Below are positions 33,413-44,830 of a stretch of DNA of 64,000 nucleotides, piece after piece. Under the pieces are notes generated by a model. That model was given only the letters and a program-made list of their open reading frames with translations. It was not told where the DNA came from and ran no database searches. Origin of the DNA: Enoplosus armatus. Lineage: Eukaryota; Chordata; Actinopteri; Centrarchiformes; Enoplosidae. Location: the NCBI RefSeq assembly GCF_043641665.1, contig NC_092195.1, forward strand, positions 16,955,774 to 17,019,773. The letters run 5' to 3'. A program made the position numbers and the translations under genes. How positions within the stretch are numbered: the stretch's first letter is position 1; each line of letters starts with the position of its first letter.

Positions 33413-36400
33413 ATGAATGAAGTCTCCCTCCTCCCTTCTGTGCACCCGTGGACTAAACACCCCGACACCACCTCTCCGAACCTCCCAGACTCTCACTCTT
33501 CTGCATGGATCTTCCCTTCGCTCCTCCCGTCTCCAGACTCCTCCCGTGAGAGAATGTATCCCAGCGAGCCCGACCCTTCCCCGGACCCCCGGCACCTGGA
33601 GGCCCAGCTGGACTTCTTCCACAAGCTCGGGTACTCCACGGCTCAGGTTCAGGCCGTTCAGCAGAAGTTCGGCCCCAACATGGACACAGATAAACTTCTT
33701 GGGGAGCTGGTGCGGATCGGGGCCAGTCGGGAGGCCAAGCAGGGGCCGGTGACCACGATGTCGGTGCTGGTGCCCAGAGGGGACATCCAGGCTGGGGGCC
33801 CCACCCTGCTGCTGCCTTTCACTGTGTCGTCTCCTCAGAGCCGAGAGGAGGGCGGCGAGGATGAAGACGCCCTCAGACCTGTTGTTATAGATGGGAGCAA
33901 CGTGGCCATGAGGTGAGAGGCCCAACAGAACAAAAACTACAGCTGAAATTATTGATAAGTCGAGAAAATTAATCGATGAATCATTTAGGTCATTTCTTTT
34001 GGTTATAGCTTCTCAAATGTGACAATGTGCTGCTTTTCTCTGTTTTATATGACGTAGATCTGCAGAGATTAGTCGATCAATTGATCAGAACATTTATCGC
34101 CAGCTGTTTTAATAATGGAATAATCTTTATTAGTCATTTTTTACTCAAAAATGCTGCTCCTTCAGACATTTTTAGAAATACTTTCTCACATTTTATAGTC
34201 TAAACGATTATTTAGTATCATTTAATTTAGAAAATAGTCGATATATGAATCACTAATGAGAATAATCATTTGTTGCAGCCATCATGTAATTGTAAACTGA
34301 ACATGTTTGAACTGCTGGTCGACATTTAATGATGTTACCTTGGGCTTTTATGTGACATTTGACAGGTGGAGTAGTGACAAGTAAAGTCCTTCTGCCCTCA
34401 TGTTGCAGGTTCAGTCAAATTACTCACATGTAGACACACCATCAGTGAAAGTAACACCATAATAAATATGATTTAATTTCACCTCGAGTCACCCGATGAT
34501 TCACTCTTAGTTTGTTTTGGAGATCAACCCCCCCCCCCCCCCCCCCCGTGAGGTGATAATGCAGCTGAGAGCAGATGTGCTTAATAGGCAACAAGGGGCG
34601 GGTCCAGCTTCACTGACTCACGCCAAACTGATTTTTAGTTATAAATAGTGCATGAAGATACAGAGGAGGCTCCTGTGATGAGGATTTTATAAACAAAGAT
34701 AGTGACCTGCAGCTTTCTGTGAACTTTCAAACAGGATCAACACATTACACTGGGGAACACAATTTTTGTTGAGTTAGGTCTGACAGCTGTTTTTAACTAA
34801 TTTTTGGGTGCGGAATCCAAAACTGATCTCAGTTTTTCTCTATCACGTCAAGTTTTTGAAATATAGGATCCCCGTTTTCTTAAAAAATATGAAAAATACT
34901 GTACTTAACAGATATGTGTGCGATAGTACTGACCTATTGGGAGCCGCACACACCTCTCACCGCACTGTCTCAATTGTGACTGCACAAACAAGTTGCCACG
35001 TAGCTGTAGATGAGTCCAATCGTTATCAGCTGGCAAGTCTTACTACAGCTAATCAGTGGAATTTTGCTTATCTGGAGGGTAAGCTGTGGAGAAAAAACTT
35101 GACGTGCTAGAAAAAAACTGACTGCAAATTTGGAATCAGCATGCCAATTTTAGTTTTAATCAGCATAAAAATCTAACTCAACAGAAATTTTTTTTCAAAT
35201 TGTTCCCCAGTGTTATTTAATAGTGTTAGCTGTTCTCGTTAGCATTAGTAGCACATTTAACACTGATGCACTAATGACATCTAATGTCTTAATTTAACTA
35301 AATGAAAGCAGAATCTACAAATTAATACATGTGATATTAAGCAATATATACTACTACAACAACTACTACTACTAATAATAATAAAAACTAGAGGCTGTAC
35401 TTGGGCCCAGCAGTACTTTGAGCTAAATGCTAACATCAGCATGCTAATTGATGATAAGCAGGTATAATGCTTACCTTGTTCCTTATCCTTGTTTAGCGTG
35501 TTAGCATGCAAACATTTGGTAATTAGCACAGCTGAGGCTGATGTTTTTGGTCATGAAATAAAGTTTTGACCTGATGATGGCGCTAGATGAGAAGTCAGAG
35601 GATCACCAAAGTGATTACAGTTCATCCTGATGGGAACATGAATGTCTGTACAAAACGTCATGGCAATCTATCCAACAGTTAGAGACATTTCACTCAAAAC
35701 CACAAAACGTTATGTTGCAGCTAGACGAAAAGTCAGGGATATTATTAGCCGCTTTATAGTTACAATAAATCCAGTAATACTTTCAGATCTCATCAGGATT
35801 TGCAATACGTGCTCGCTGTTGTCGTGGGATTTTTCAACATAAATGACATTTCATTTCACTCAGAGGACGATACACCAGTTTCAGCTTCACCCAGCCGTTG
35901 TCTTTTATGTGTTTGCCATAAAAGGGCAGCATGTGCGCTATGGCCTTTCCCAGTCTCAAAAACTTTGGAGTGGGTCAACCTTTGCCTGAGTGTTAAAGAC
36001 AGTTAAAAGACAAGCAGGAACTGTTGTTATCTGCTCAGCTTTTCAGCCCCTCTTAAACTGATATATTGCCAGTCGTTTCAGGAACTCTGCCTCTGGGCGC
36101 ACGCAACCTTTTCCCTCAATCACCTTCTCAAACCTAGACATGCACACACCGTTTAAGGAACACAGCGAGCGGATGAGGGAATGAGTTGACAAAAAGTACA
36201 GTGTGTAAACTCTGTGGACTATACACACCCCTCTGTCCTCTTGCCTTTCCCAGCCAGGCACGCCCGTTCAGGCACGTTGCAGACCGGCTGCTCGGTTATG
36301 CAAATCAGAGCGTGTACGCATACGAGTGCCTTCTTGTTTCCTTGAAGACCATCACTGCTTAGAGAGAAAGACCGGAACAGGCCTGACAGCATTTCACACC

Positions 36401-39400
36401 CCGGCTCTCCTGAGCTATCTTCTTACATTGTTCACTTGTTTGTCTTCACTTTAACTACGAAACGTCCAAAACGCCCCAGAGGGCTCCGAGCGCTGACAGA
36501 GGTAAAGTAAGCACGGGGCGACAGTGCGTCATGCCGATTTGTCTTCCTCGTGTCAGCGGCTCTGATATCACTGTTTGCGGCTGACGCAGATTTCAGCACT
36601 AAGTGGATGATAATTAAACTGTTGCCAAGCTAAACAACCAGCTTAGTTTAAACCACAGATACAAGAATCAATGATATTCCATTAAATTGATCAAAAGATG
36701 AATTACAAGATAGAAAAAAATGTATTTTTGCTTCACAAATTCTGAGTTTTATTGTGAAATGCTGGACAGTTTTACCTCTTTAGGCCTGCTTGCAACTCAT
36801 AGACAAATGCAACCTGGGGTGTTCCAGGAATAGTTTGACATATTGGGAAATACGCTTTCTTACAAGAGTTTCCTGACAAGACTCCAAGAAGTCATTTCTC
36901 CCAGCCAAGAAACTGTTTGACAACTTGTTTTTCACACTTCAGTTTCTGTACCGATTAAACAAACAAGATATAACCTGTTAATTAGTGAGCTTTATAGGCC
37001 CTGAGAGGCCTCTGAACTGATCCAGGCTAGCTGTTTCCCCCTGTTTCCAGTCTTTGTGCTAAGCTAAGCTAACTTGCTGGTACTGATATTGATTCTTCTC
37101 GTCTAACTCTCTTCAATAAAGCAAATTTGTGTGTTTCCTAAAATGTCAAACTCTTCCTCTAAAGGGTCTCAAACCCCAAAAGGTTGGGACCAGTGGGTTA
37201 CTGGGTAAACTAAGTGAAACACATTCAGGTCACATTTCAGCAGAGAGATTAAACATCCTCAGTTTTTTTGTACATCCTGGTTTACTCAGAGTTTAGTATC
37301 ACATGAAATTCACTGATTCAGATTCTCTATGTTCGCCTGTCAGTATTATTCTATTATTTGATTAGTCAATTTACAGTAAATTAATTGGCGACAATTTTAA
37401 TAATCAATTAATCACTTTTTAAGCAAAAATGCCAGAAATTCACTGGTTCCAGCTTTTCATATTTGCTGTTCGTCTTCATTTTCTGTGATAGTTTTTTTTT
37501 ATCAATTTCCTGACAAGTCAATAATGAAAATGGTTGTTCTTTGCAGCGTTGGTTGGTATAATATCCATGACGAAATCATCAAGCTTAACCTGTTTGAGAC
37601 AAGTGGGCTGTTCAGGGAAGCTTTTGTTTAATCGTTAATGATTTAATCGTTTTTCCTGTTTCTCAACCATTTTTCCTGGTTTCCATTCGTTCATTCAGCC
37701 ATGGGAACAAGGAAGTTTTCTCTTGTCTCGGGATCCAGTTGGCTGTGAACTTCTTCCTGGAGAGAGGCCACTCTGAAGTCACTGTGTTTGTCCCCTCGTG
37801 GAGGAAAGAGCAGCCCAGGCCAGATGTTCCCATCACAGGTAAGAGGATGGGAATTTGTTTTAACGTATTCTACTTCCTGCTTTGCCTTACAACACTGGCC
37901 TCATTGATAATTGAAACCGACACCAGGTACCACTGTGAGGCCTTATTATGCTTATTCATGTGATTAGAAAAGCAGGTTGTGCCTCTTTTCTTTTTGTCAA
38001 GTTTGGCAGCTTCTCAAATGTGGGTCTTTCATTGTTTTTTTGTCATTGTAAACTGAATATCTTTGTGTTCTACACTGCTAGTCGGATAAAACAAGACTTT
38101 TAAATATGTCAACAACTGTTCTAGGAAGTTTTAAAGAGCATTTTTCACTATTTCTTGATATTTTTTGGAAATAAAACAGGAATCCCTCACTATAATGAGC
38201 TAATATTTTATAGACTAAAAGATTATCAGAGAAACTAACTGGCAGAATAATCTATAATGAAAATAATTGTTAGTTGCAGCCTCATTGTTTTTGGTTTGAA
38301 TAGACTTGAAAGCCAGAGACAAGATTAAAAAGCAGCTCCATTAAAAGAGCAGGACATGATTCTTGCTCTGATGTGACTGCTGATTCTCCGAGTGAGCTGT
38401 ATTACTCAAACGGGAAATACCCCATGTAGGTTTTTTTTCTTTCCAAATGATAAGTAAATGAGCTTTATCTGTAATCTATGCAGCTACAACTCAAAAGATG
38501 AAAATTCGGGGGTTTTCCGATGGTTTGCGATACCAAAAAGATAACCATTTGAATTGTCACCGGCAGTGATTCTAACAGCCTTTGGTGGCCTACATGTGGA
38601 AGCTGCCACTGCTTGTTTGCTTTATGTAGATGAACATATTGCTCATGCTGATAAATTGTTTTCTTTACTGGAAGTACTTTTAGGGCCCTTAGTTAATATT
38701 TAACCCGGTTAAATCTGTCTGCTGGGAAAAACCCAAATTAAGATGCAAATGTGGCTTCCTGAATTGTAATGTGCCTTTTATTTGTGTATGACTCACTTAA
38801 AGTGGCTAAAATCTAGATTTTAATAATAACAATATAAATGACAATGTCAGACGATCACCTGAATCTGCAGCTCCTCTCGGCGTTGAGGAGCTTTATAGTG
38901 AGTTTCAGCTCATTGTTTAGCTGTTCCGGCCACAACTTTACTGTTTTGGTTCACTCTCACTGCTTTCGGCCACAGCAGGAAGCTGTTTTCAGTAAAGAAA
39001 CCTCTAACTGACTGTACACTACCTGCTCAGCAGTCAGACACAGTTAGCGACTAGCTGGTGAACATAGTGGAGCATTTAGCAGCTAAAGAGACCAAAAACA
39101 GGGCAAAAAGAAGAGAGATTAGTGGAGTTACGTTCATCAGGTGGACAGAAACACGAATCATAATGTTGTTCTGTAACTGCTGGACGTGTAAATAAGCAAC
39201 TGTTTGCTAACATATTAACTTAAAAGGTGATGTTATGTTCATAACTTGTTTCAGCTGCCTCCCAATAGGCCCAAAAAAAATCAGTTATTGCCGGTTTAAC
39301 AATGACCTAATGTGACTTCATGTTTGGTTTACAGATCAGCACATTCTGCGAGACCTGGAGAAGAGGAAGATTCTGGTGTTCACGCCGTCACGACGTGTCG

Positions 39401-40891
39401 CAGGCAAACGGGTGGTCTGTAATGACGACTGCTTCATCGTCAAGCTGGCCTTCGAGTCTGACGGCATCGTCGTGTCCAACGACATGTACCGGGACCTTCA
39501 GGGGGGGAAGCCGGAGTGGAAGCGCTTCATCGAGGAGAGGCTGCTCATGTACTCCTTCGTTAATAACAAGTGAGTTCTGCCCTCTTGATATAGAGCTTCC
39601 CTCACTGTGTGTGTGAAGCTGTACTTTTAGACTAATTCATTTCACCCTGACGCAGGTTTATGCCTCCTGATGACCCTCTGGGCCGCTATGGACCGACCCT
39701 GGAGAACTTTCTGCGGAGGTTTCCAAAGACCCAGAAAAAACAGCCATGCCCTTATGGTGGGAGAACTTCTATAACACATGTTAGCAGGCTGACGTTAGCT
39801 TGTAGCTCAAAGTACTGGTGCTGGCCGCAGAGCCGTCAGGGTGACTCTAGACTCTCATCAGCTCTGCTAAAATCTTCTGTTTCGTTCTTCTTTCAGGAAA
39901 GAAATGTACTTATGGAATCAAGTGTAAGTTCCACCATCCCGAGCGAGCCAAACAGTCCAACCGCTCGGTTGCCGATGAGCTTCGGGAGAACGCTAAGCAC
40001 CCCTCCGCTGCTCCGAAACAATCTTCAGCTCGCTCTAGTCCTGTGCCTGGACAGAGCCTCTCGTTGGTGGAGGAAATGGCAAAGAAACTGACTCTGGGAC
40101 ATGAGAGCGGCTCCGCAAAGAAAGATCATAAAAATGAACATGGAGCTCAGGTGAAGGCGAGTCACCGCTCCAGCAAGAGGGCCACGTCTAGAAAGGAGAA
40201 GACCAGCCAACACTTGTCTTCGGACCACGGATCAGTGCGGCATAGTGGCTCTCAGGAGCAGCTGGACTCTGGTTTAGGCTCCATAGACAGTCAGCCAATG
40301 GAGGGTCCTCGGAGTGATCACCAGCATGGGGCGACATATGGGAGCTCTCAGCATTCCCACAATGTACGACAACAGTACTGCCCTCCTAGAAGCGCACCGT
40401 GCAGCTGCTGCTCACATGGCCCTTCCTCTCGGGGGACCACACCAGCTTTCCAGCACCAGAACCAGCCTTACAGCCTCGGGCCCGTCAGCGGCCACAGCTC
40501 TGATATGATTCCCTACGGCCCGCCTCGTTACGCCAGCTACGGTGCATACCCAGTCAGCATGCCGGCGTATAGTCAGCCGGCAGATTTCCAGCACAGCAGA
40601 GTCCACGGCCGCCAGCAGCAGCAGCAGCAGTACTGGTCCGATCCGTTCGGGGCTCGTCCTCCGGTGGTCCGCAACCCGCCGGGGAAACGCCCGCAGTGGG
40701 AGCCTCTTCAGGGGACACAACCGAGTCCCGGCGGGGGGGAGGAGAGAGAGGTCGTCCGGAAGAAGCTCCTCGCTATCTTCAGTGCCCACTTGGTGGACAC
40801 GGCCATGGACATGTTCCCTCAGCTGATGGATCCACAGATGCTGGTTGCTGAGATCCTCATGCTGCAGAGTCAGAACAGGCCGCTGAGATGA
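33413..40891 (+). CDS. zc3h12a: ZC3H12A / Regnase-1 (MCPIP1) endoribonuclease, complete, five coding exons
   Basis: Exons: 33413-33912, 37699-37838, 39335-39569, 39656-39756 and 39897-40891; 656 residues (human 599). Regnase-1 degrades inflammatory mRNAs by cutting 3' UTR stem-loops in the cytoplasm. A UBA-like N-terminal helical domain (about 60-106) is followed by the NYN/PIN nuclease domain from residue 155. Its acidic residues D160, D244, D245 and D263 sit at a constant +19 offset from human D141, D225, D226 and D244. A CCCH finger spans 323-339 (C-X5-C-X5-C-X3-H). The Ser/Pro/Gln-rich tail holds a short polyQ run and the conserved C-terminal [15 protein letters not shown]. Two human control motifs are present: LVPRG at the MALT1 cleavage site (R122) and DSGLGS (449-454), equivalent to the IKK/beta-TrCP degron. 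These mark paralogue A. Confidence 0.95.
33940..34300. repeat. Interspersed repeat family C copy in zc3h12a intron
   Basis: ACAGCTGAAATTATTGATAAG at the left and ATAATCATTTGTTGCAGCCATC at the right enclose AATTAATCGATGAATC words. Confidence 0.6.
34528..34547 (+). repeat. Poly-C homopolymer run
   Basis: About 20 consecutive C bases in the first coding intron of zc3h12a. The exact length may be unreliable in sequencing. Confidence 0.9.
34748..35212. mobile_element. Non-autonomous DNA transposon (MITE) with CACTGGGGAACA ends and TTA target duplication
   Basis: A 465-bp element whose ends are inverted repeats. The left end is CACTGGGGAACACAATTTTT then GTTGAGTTAG. The right end, read on the other strand, is CACTGGGGAACAATTTG then GTTGAGTTAG. 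It is flanked by TTA on both sides (34745-34747 and 35213-35215). A 3-bp TTA duplication is typical of PIF/Harbinger elements, although the end sequence is not one I can name. The internal 100-codon open frame (34808-35110) shows no transposase features. Lies in zc3h12a intron 1. Confidence 0.8.
35380..35740. repeat. Interspersed repeat family E copy
   Basis: TGCTAACATCAGCATGCTAAT and GCGTGTTAGCATGCAAACATTT words lead into GATGGGAACATGAATGTCTG and CATGGCAATCTATCCAACAG. A reverse-oriented relative is at about 53770-54010. Common teleost repeat type, in zc3h12a intron 1. Confidence 0.6.
36240..36520 (+). promoter_or_regulatory. Possible alternative promoter/first exon inside zc3h12a intron 1
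   Basis: A locally CpG-richer, non-repetitive block contains an octamer ATGCAAAT at 36298-36305 and ends with a donor-like GACAGAG|GTAAAG at 36501/36502. It could be an intronic enhancer or a lymphoid/inducible alternative start. No open frame extends from it into the next exon with certainty. Confidence 0.25.
36822..37150. repeat. Fold-back repeat family A copy
   Basis: Starts GGAATAGTTTGACATATTGG and ends TTTCCTAAAATGTCAAACTCT, i.e. inverted ends. The right arm TGTTTCCAGTCTTTGTGCTA followed by AGCTAAGCTAAC is present; the left half is largely deleted. Confidence 0.7.
37330..38290. repeat. Repeat family C copies flanking zc3h12a exon 2
   Basis: Two copies, at about 37330-37550 and 38000-38290, lie on either side of the 140-bp coding exon at 37699-37838. 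Both contain the GCAGC-ended arm and the AAAATAATTGTTAGTTGCAG-like terminus. The following 38300-39330 shows no recognised feature. Confidence 0.55.
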
Positions 40892-41640
40892 GATTGAAGT
40901 CCGAACCCTCGTCTTTCAGTGGAAAGACTGAAAATATAAACATGAGTTTGTGTATTTATGTATTGTGGTATCCACCGTGCTATATATATAAACTGTATTT
41001 GAATGCTTTGGAACTATGTGACATCATTGAACTGGATAAAATAAGAGCCAGTATGCTGTTGATACAAATTGTATCTTTATTTTAAAACGTAAAAGGAAAC
41101 AGTGGATTTTAATACCACTTAATGGGATGAAAACGTTGAATACCTTATTAGGTACTACCTAATGCAATCCAGTGCTTTTGTTAAGCCTACTGATGCTATC
41201 ATACGAGTGTTAATTTAGTTAAATGTTTTTTGTTGTGACATGCGAATGTCTTCGTGTCATATTGGCACTGTTTTCACAGCCAACTTCTGCACAGGGTTGG
41301 GCAATAATTGAGTCATACCAACCCTTCACAGTGTCAAGATGAAATTATAATGTTGAGTTATTGTAACCTATAGGTCTATTTCACAGCAGCCATTTTGACA
41401 CGTTAAAGCTGCGTGAGCGCAGGGGTAATTGATAAAATGAGTTATGGCCCTGTTCCATTTACAGGAGGTGGGTTATTGTGCATGCTGGCTCACTCGGATT
41501 GGCTGTGACACACTAAATAGGGGACCATAATTAATTTGATCAATTACACCCGTGTTTACCCTGCTTTGACGTGTCAAAATGGCTGCTGTGAAAAGGGCCT
41601 ATGAAGGCAGAACTTACTGTAAATAATAATAAATCTCACA
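40892..41640 (+). other. zc3h12a 3' UTR candidate
   Basis: Sequence after the stop up to AATAAA at 41628-41633. It includes a palindromic MITE (41373-41599). If the signal at 41628 is used, the MITE would be transcribed in the 3' UTR and could form a long hairpin. An earlier, weaker signal cannot be excluded. Confidence 0.4.
41373..41599. mobile_element. Palindromic MITE with TA target site
   Basis: The left arm TTTCACAGCAGCCATTTTGA then CACG matches the reverse complement of the right arm at 41570-41599, and homology extends through GTAATTGAT(C)AAAAT further in. TA borders each end (41371-41372 and 41600-41601), as expected for Tc1/mariner-type mobilisation. It has no coding capacity. Confidence 0.75.
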
Positions 41641-42129
41641 GAAAATGAGATTTGAAACTGAAAACTGGTTTTATAATGCTGTATATACCCACGTGTTTAT
41701 TTAATGTGTTTTTGTATTTGTTATTGTGATACTTTGTCCACATTGAGATGAGAATATGAGAATTTGTAACTGTTCAGCTTTTCGTGATCAGACCCAAGAT
41801 GAAAACACGAATGTCAGTGTTTAATTTATTGTCACATTTATACTATTTACATAAGGACAGCATGACAAACCTGGATGTTTTTGTTTCACTGTAGAGTAAC
41901 AGCTCTGACGGGGGGGTCGGAGTAGACGACTACATACAAACATGACGTTGTCCACCTAATAAATGATTTCTAAATAAATTATGTAACTGAAAATATATGT
42001 TTAATAGAAGCCGAGTCCATTTTTTTTTAAATAATTCACACATAAACAGTAAAGGGTTTTGTTTATGTCCCCCCTCTGTATCCTGCTCAGTGGTCTGAGT
42101 GGTCTGCAAATATGAAGCATTCATATCCA

Positions 42130-42500
42130 AAGTAAAAGTAGTAATACTGCAATATAAAAAAACTACAAAAGTCTTTCACTGGAAATGTCACTTAAGTAAA
42201 AGCAGGTAAATATTAGTTAAATAAAGTATTAAAATGTTCTGAGTGTTATACTAGTATATATAAATGGATTATTACTGATTACTACATTTATTGCTAAATT
42301 GAAGTATTTTGCACTTTGTTGGGTAGTTTAATCCGTAACAATGCATCATATTTTATAAGATCATTATACGTTTGGTATGAAAAATCTTAATGTGTAAAGT
42401 AACTATTGCTCTCAGATAAATGTAATGGAGTGGAGTAAAAGTATTAAGCGATATACAATGGAAATACTGAAGTCAAGTTCCTCATTGAGTAAATGTACTT
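42130..42500. repeat. Interspersed repeat family B copy
   Basis: CAAAGTAAAAGTAGTAATACTG to CAAGTTCCTCATTGAGTAAATG, including AATGTAATGGAGTGGAGTAA. Confidence 0.65.
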
Positions 42501-43203
42501 AGTTATTCCACAACTGACTATATGCAAACTAGTTGAGACGTATATACATGTACTACAGTAGTTATGCAAAACAGGTTTGTTGTCTTTGCATAGCAGTGCT
42601 GTCTGTGTAACGAGTGCTCTGTAAAACATCTGTTGTGTGCCGACTGAACACAAGGAGTCAACAGGTCATCAGGTTAAAACAAACATTACGAGCTGTCAAA
42701 ACTTGTTCTCCAACATAAAACCATTTTAGTATCATTTCTATCATTTACACAGAGACAAAAAAAGAAAAAGCTACGAGAAACCAAAGCAGGTTGTTCCAAT
42801 TAAATCAGGTCAAACGCTTGTCGGAGGATCAGATAACGATCCGTTGACACAACATGTACAGAGGTGGTTTCATCAGTTCCTGACAACAAAAAAAGCTACT
42901 TCTTCTAAACATGACAAAAAAAACACTTAAATTTCCATTAAACCCATCCACAGTTACCACATACTGTGTGTGCATGCGGCAGGTGTTGAATATAATAGTG
43001 ATTGCTTCATATATTGTTATACATTGAACATGTTTATTCATGGGACGCTTGGCAAACACAAACAACAAGCTGGAGGAAAAAAAACCCTCAAACATTGGGT
43101 CCAAAGATTTATGACTCAGTCACAGAAACAGTTTTGCATTAATGTGCTCTTACTGTGCTTTCCCTGCTTACGGTGCAATTTAATATTGACTCAATGCATA
43201 TTA

Positions 43204-43222
43204 ACACACACACACACACACG
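43204..43222 (+). repeat. Short (AC)n microsatellite
   Basis: About nine AC repeats. Confidence 0.9.
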
Positions 43223-43584
43223 TACCTGAGAGAAGATGTGGAACAAGGAAATGTCTAATTAAACTGTGTAAAATTAGGTCACTACAGCAACAAACAGTGA
43301 AAGAAAAAGGAATTATTAATAAAAATATAGTAAAACATATACTTTTAACATGTTACATAAATATTTATGAATGCATAGAGGCCCATGTAAAGATGCAAAG
43401 TATATATAATAATACTGCAGTAATAATAATACATTTATTCAGGTACTGTACTTCTGTACTGTGTTCATGTACTTCCATTCTACTGTATTTCAGTGGTAAA
43501 TAATGTACTTTTTACTTCCCTACATGTATTTTATAACTATAGTTACTAGTTACAGTACCTAACAGGGTTAGGGTCATATGCCTG

Positions 43585-43765
43585 TTTGCTTTTTAGTTGC
43601 TTGAGTTAGATGAGAAGATTGATATCACGCTAAATATGAAGCTACAGCCAGCAGCTGGTTAGCTTAGCTTAGCATAAAGACTGTAAAGAGGGGGAATCAG
43701 TTAGCCTGGCTCTTTCCAAAAGTAACAAAATCCACCTACCAGCACCTCTGAATCTTCTTTTAATT
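43585..43765. repeat. Fold-back repeat family A, left-arm fragment
   Basis: GAGTTAGATGAGAAGATTGA, AAGCTACAGCCAGCAGCTGG and AACAAAATCCACCTACCAGC match the left half of the family. The right half is missing. Confidence 0.7.
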
Positions 43766-44654
43766 AATGTCAGGTTCATGATTAAAAGATCTTTAACTTA
43801 ACCGAGCCAAACCTTCACCACAGCGCTGTCAAGTCATAAAACAGGTTTTCGTTGTTTCATTGGAGAACTTGTCCCCCAACACCTGCACTCTCTGCTCTAA
43901 GAGGGGATCTGTTTGCAGGCAGAGGAACACTTAATGCTACCAATAACTCACTAAACATATGTGCATGGGAGTATCGCATTCATATAGACTTGTGAACGTT
44001 TCCTTAAATTAAACCCACTGATAACAACTGTTGTAATGCAACTTTAAATCACTCTCTCACAGCTGATAATCTACAAATGAGTTGTATCTGCAACCAATCA
44101 GTTAGTCAGCTATCAGTTAAAATGTCCTTTGAAAGTGTCCCTGCAGATATCGCAAAACATATCTGACACCCAAATATGCGAATACCAGTCAACACTGTAA
44201 AAGTGAAACGCCCCACTTTCCCCGGAAAAGACGAGGTTCTTGGAAAGAGAGACGATATGAGAGAAGTGACACCAAACCACGTGTTTTTTTGTATGATTTT
44301 TTTTTTTTAAACAGGCCGGCTCTCTCTGTTCTCCAACCTAGATTAAGATATCGGTTATAAACACACAAACTTTGAAACTAATAATCCAAAATCTGAGAAT
44401 AACAATCCTGTAGGTAAAAAAACTCATATGAAACAAAGAAAAGAGTCCTGAGGGCTTTCAGGTATAAAGGCTGGACAGGAAGGCTGAGTACATTTGGACA
44501 CCTTGTACTCAGACGTGTTTTAAATGCCATCTTGAAGCATGACTCATGTCTGTGCCTTAACATAATATGCAAATACTGAGGCTGGTTTATTGAAAGGATA
44601 CGCTCGACTGAAAGTATGCACAAGTCAAGACATGATGTGCTGTTCCTAGATGTC

Positions 44655-44830
44655 AGCAGAGGTGGAAGAAGTATTCAGATACTTTAAGTGACAATACCAC
44701 AGTGTAGAAATACTCTGCTACGAGTAAAAGTCCTGCATTTAAAGTACATTAGCAGTATTAGCATCAAAATATACTTCACGTGCCACAAGAAAAAGTACTC
44801 CCAATGCAGAATGGCCCATTTCAGAATAAT
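44655..44830. repeat. Interspersed repeat family B fragment
   Basis: GCAGAGGTGGAAGAAGTATTC at the left marks a terminal segment of the family, followed by CTACGAGTAAAAGTCCTGCA and GCAGAATGGCCCATTTCAGA. Confidence 0.65.

Noticed and set aside
34808..35110. 100-codon open frame inside the TTA-flanked element
   Set aside because: No transposase or DNA-binding motif, and it reads into the inverted-repeat side. Most likely chance.
42970..43503. 177-codon open frame between zc3h12a and smim13
   Set aside because: Runs through a CA microsatellite and repeat family B. The composition is not protein-like.
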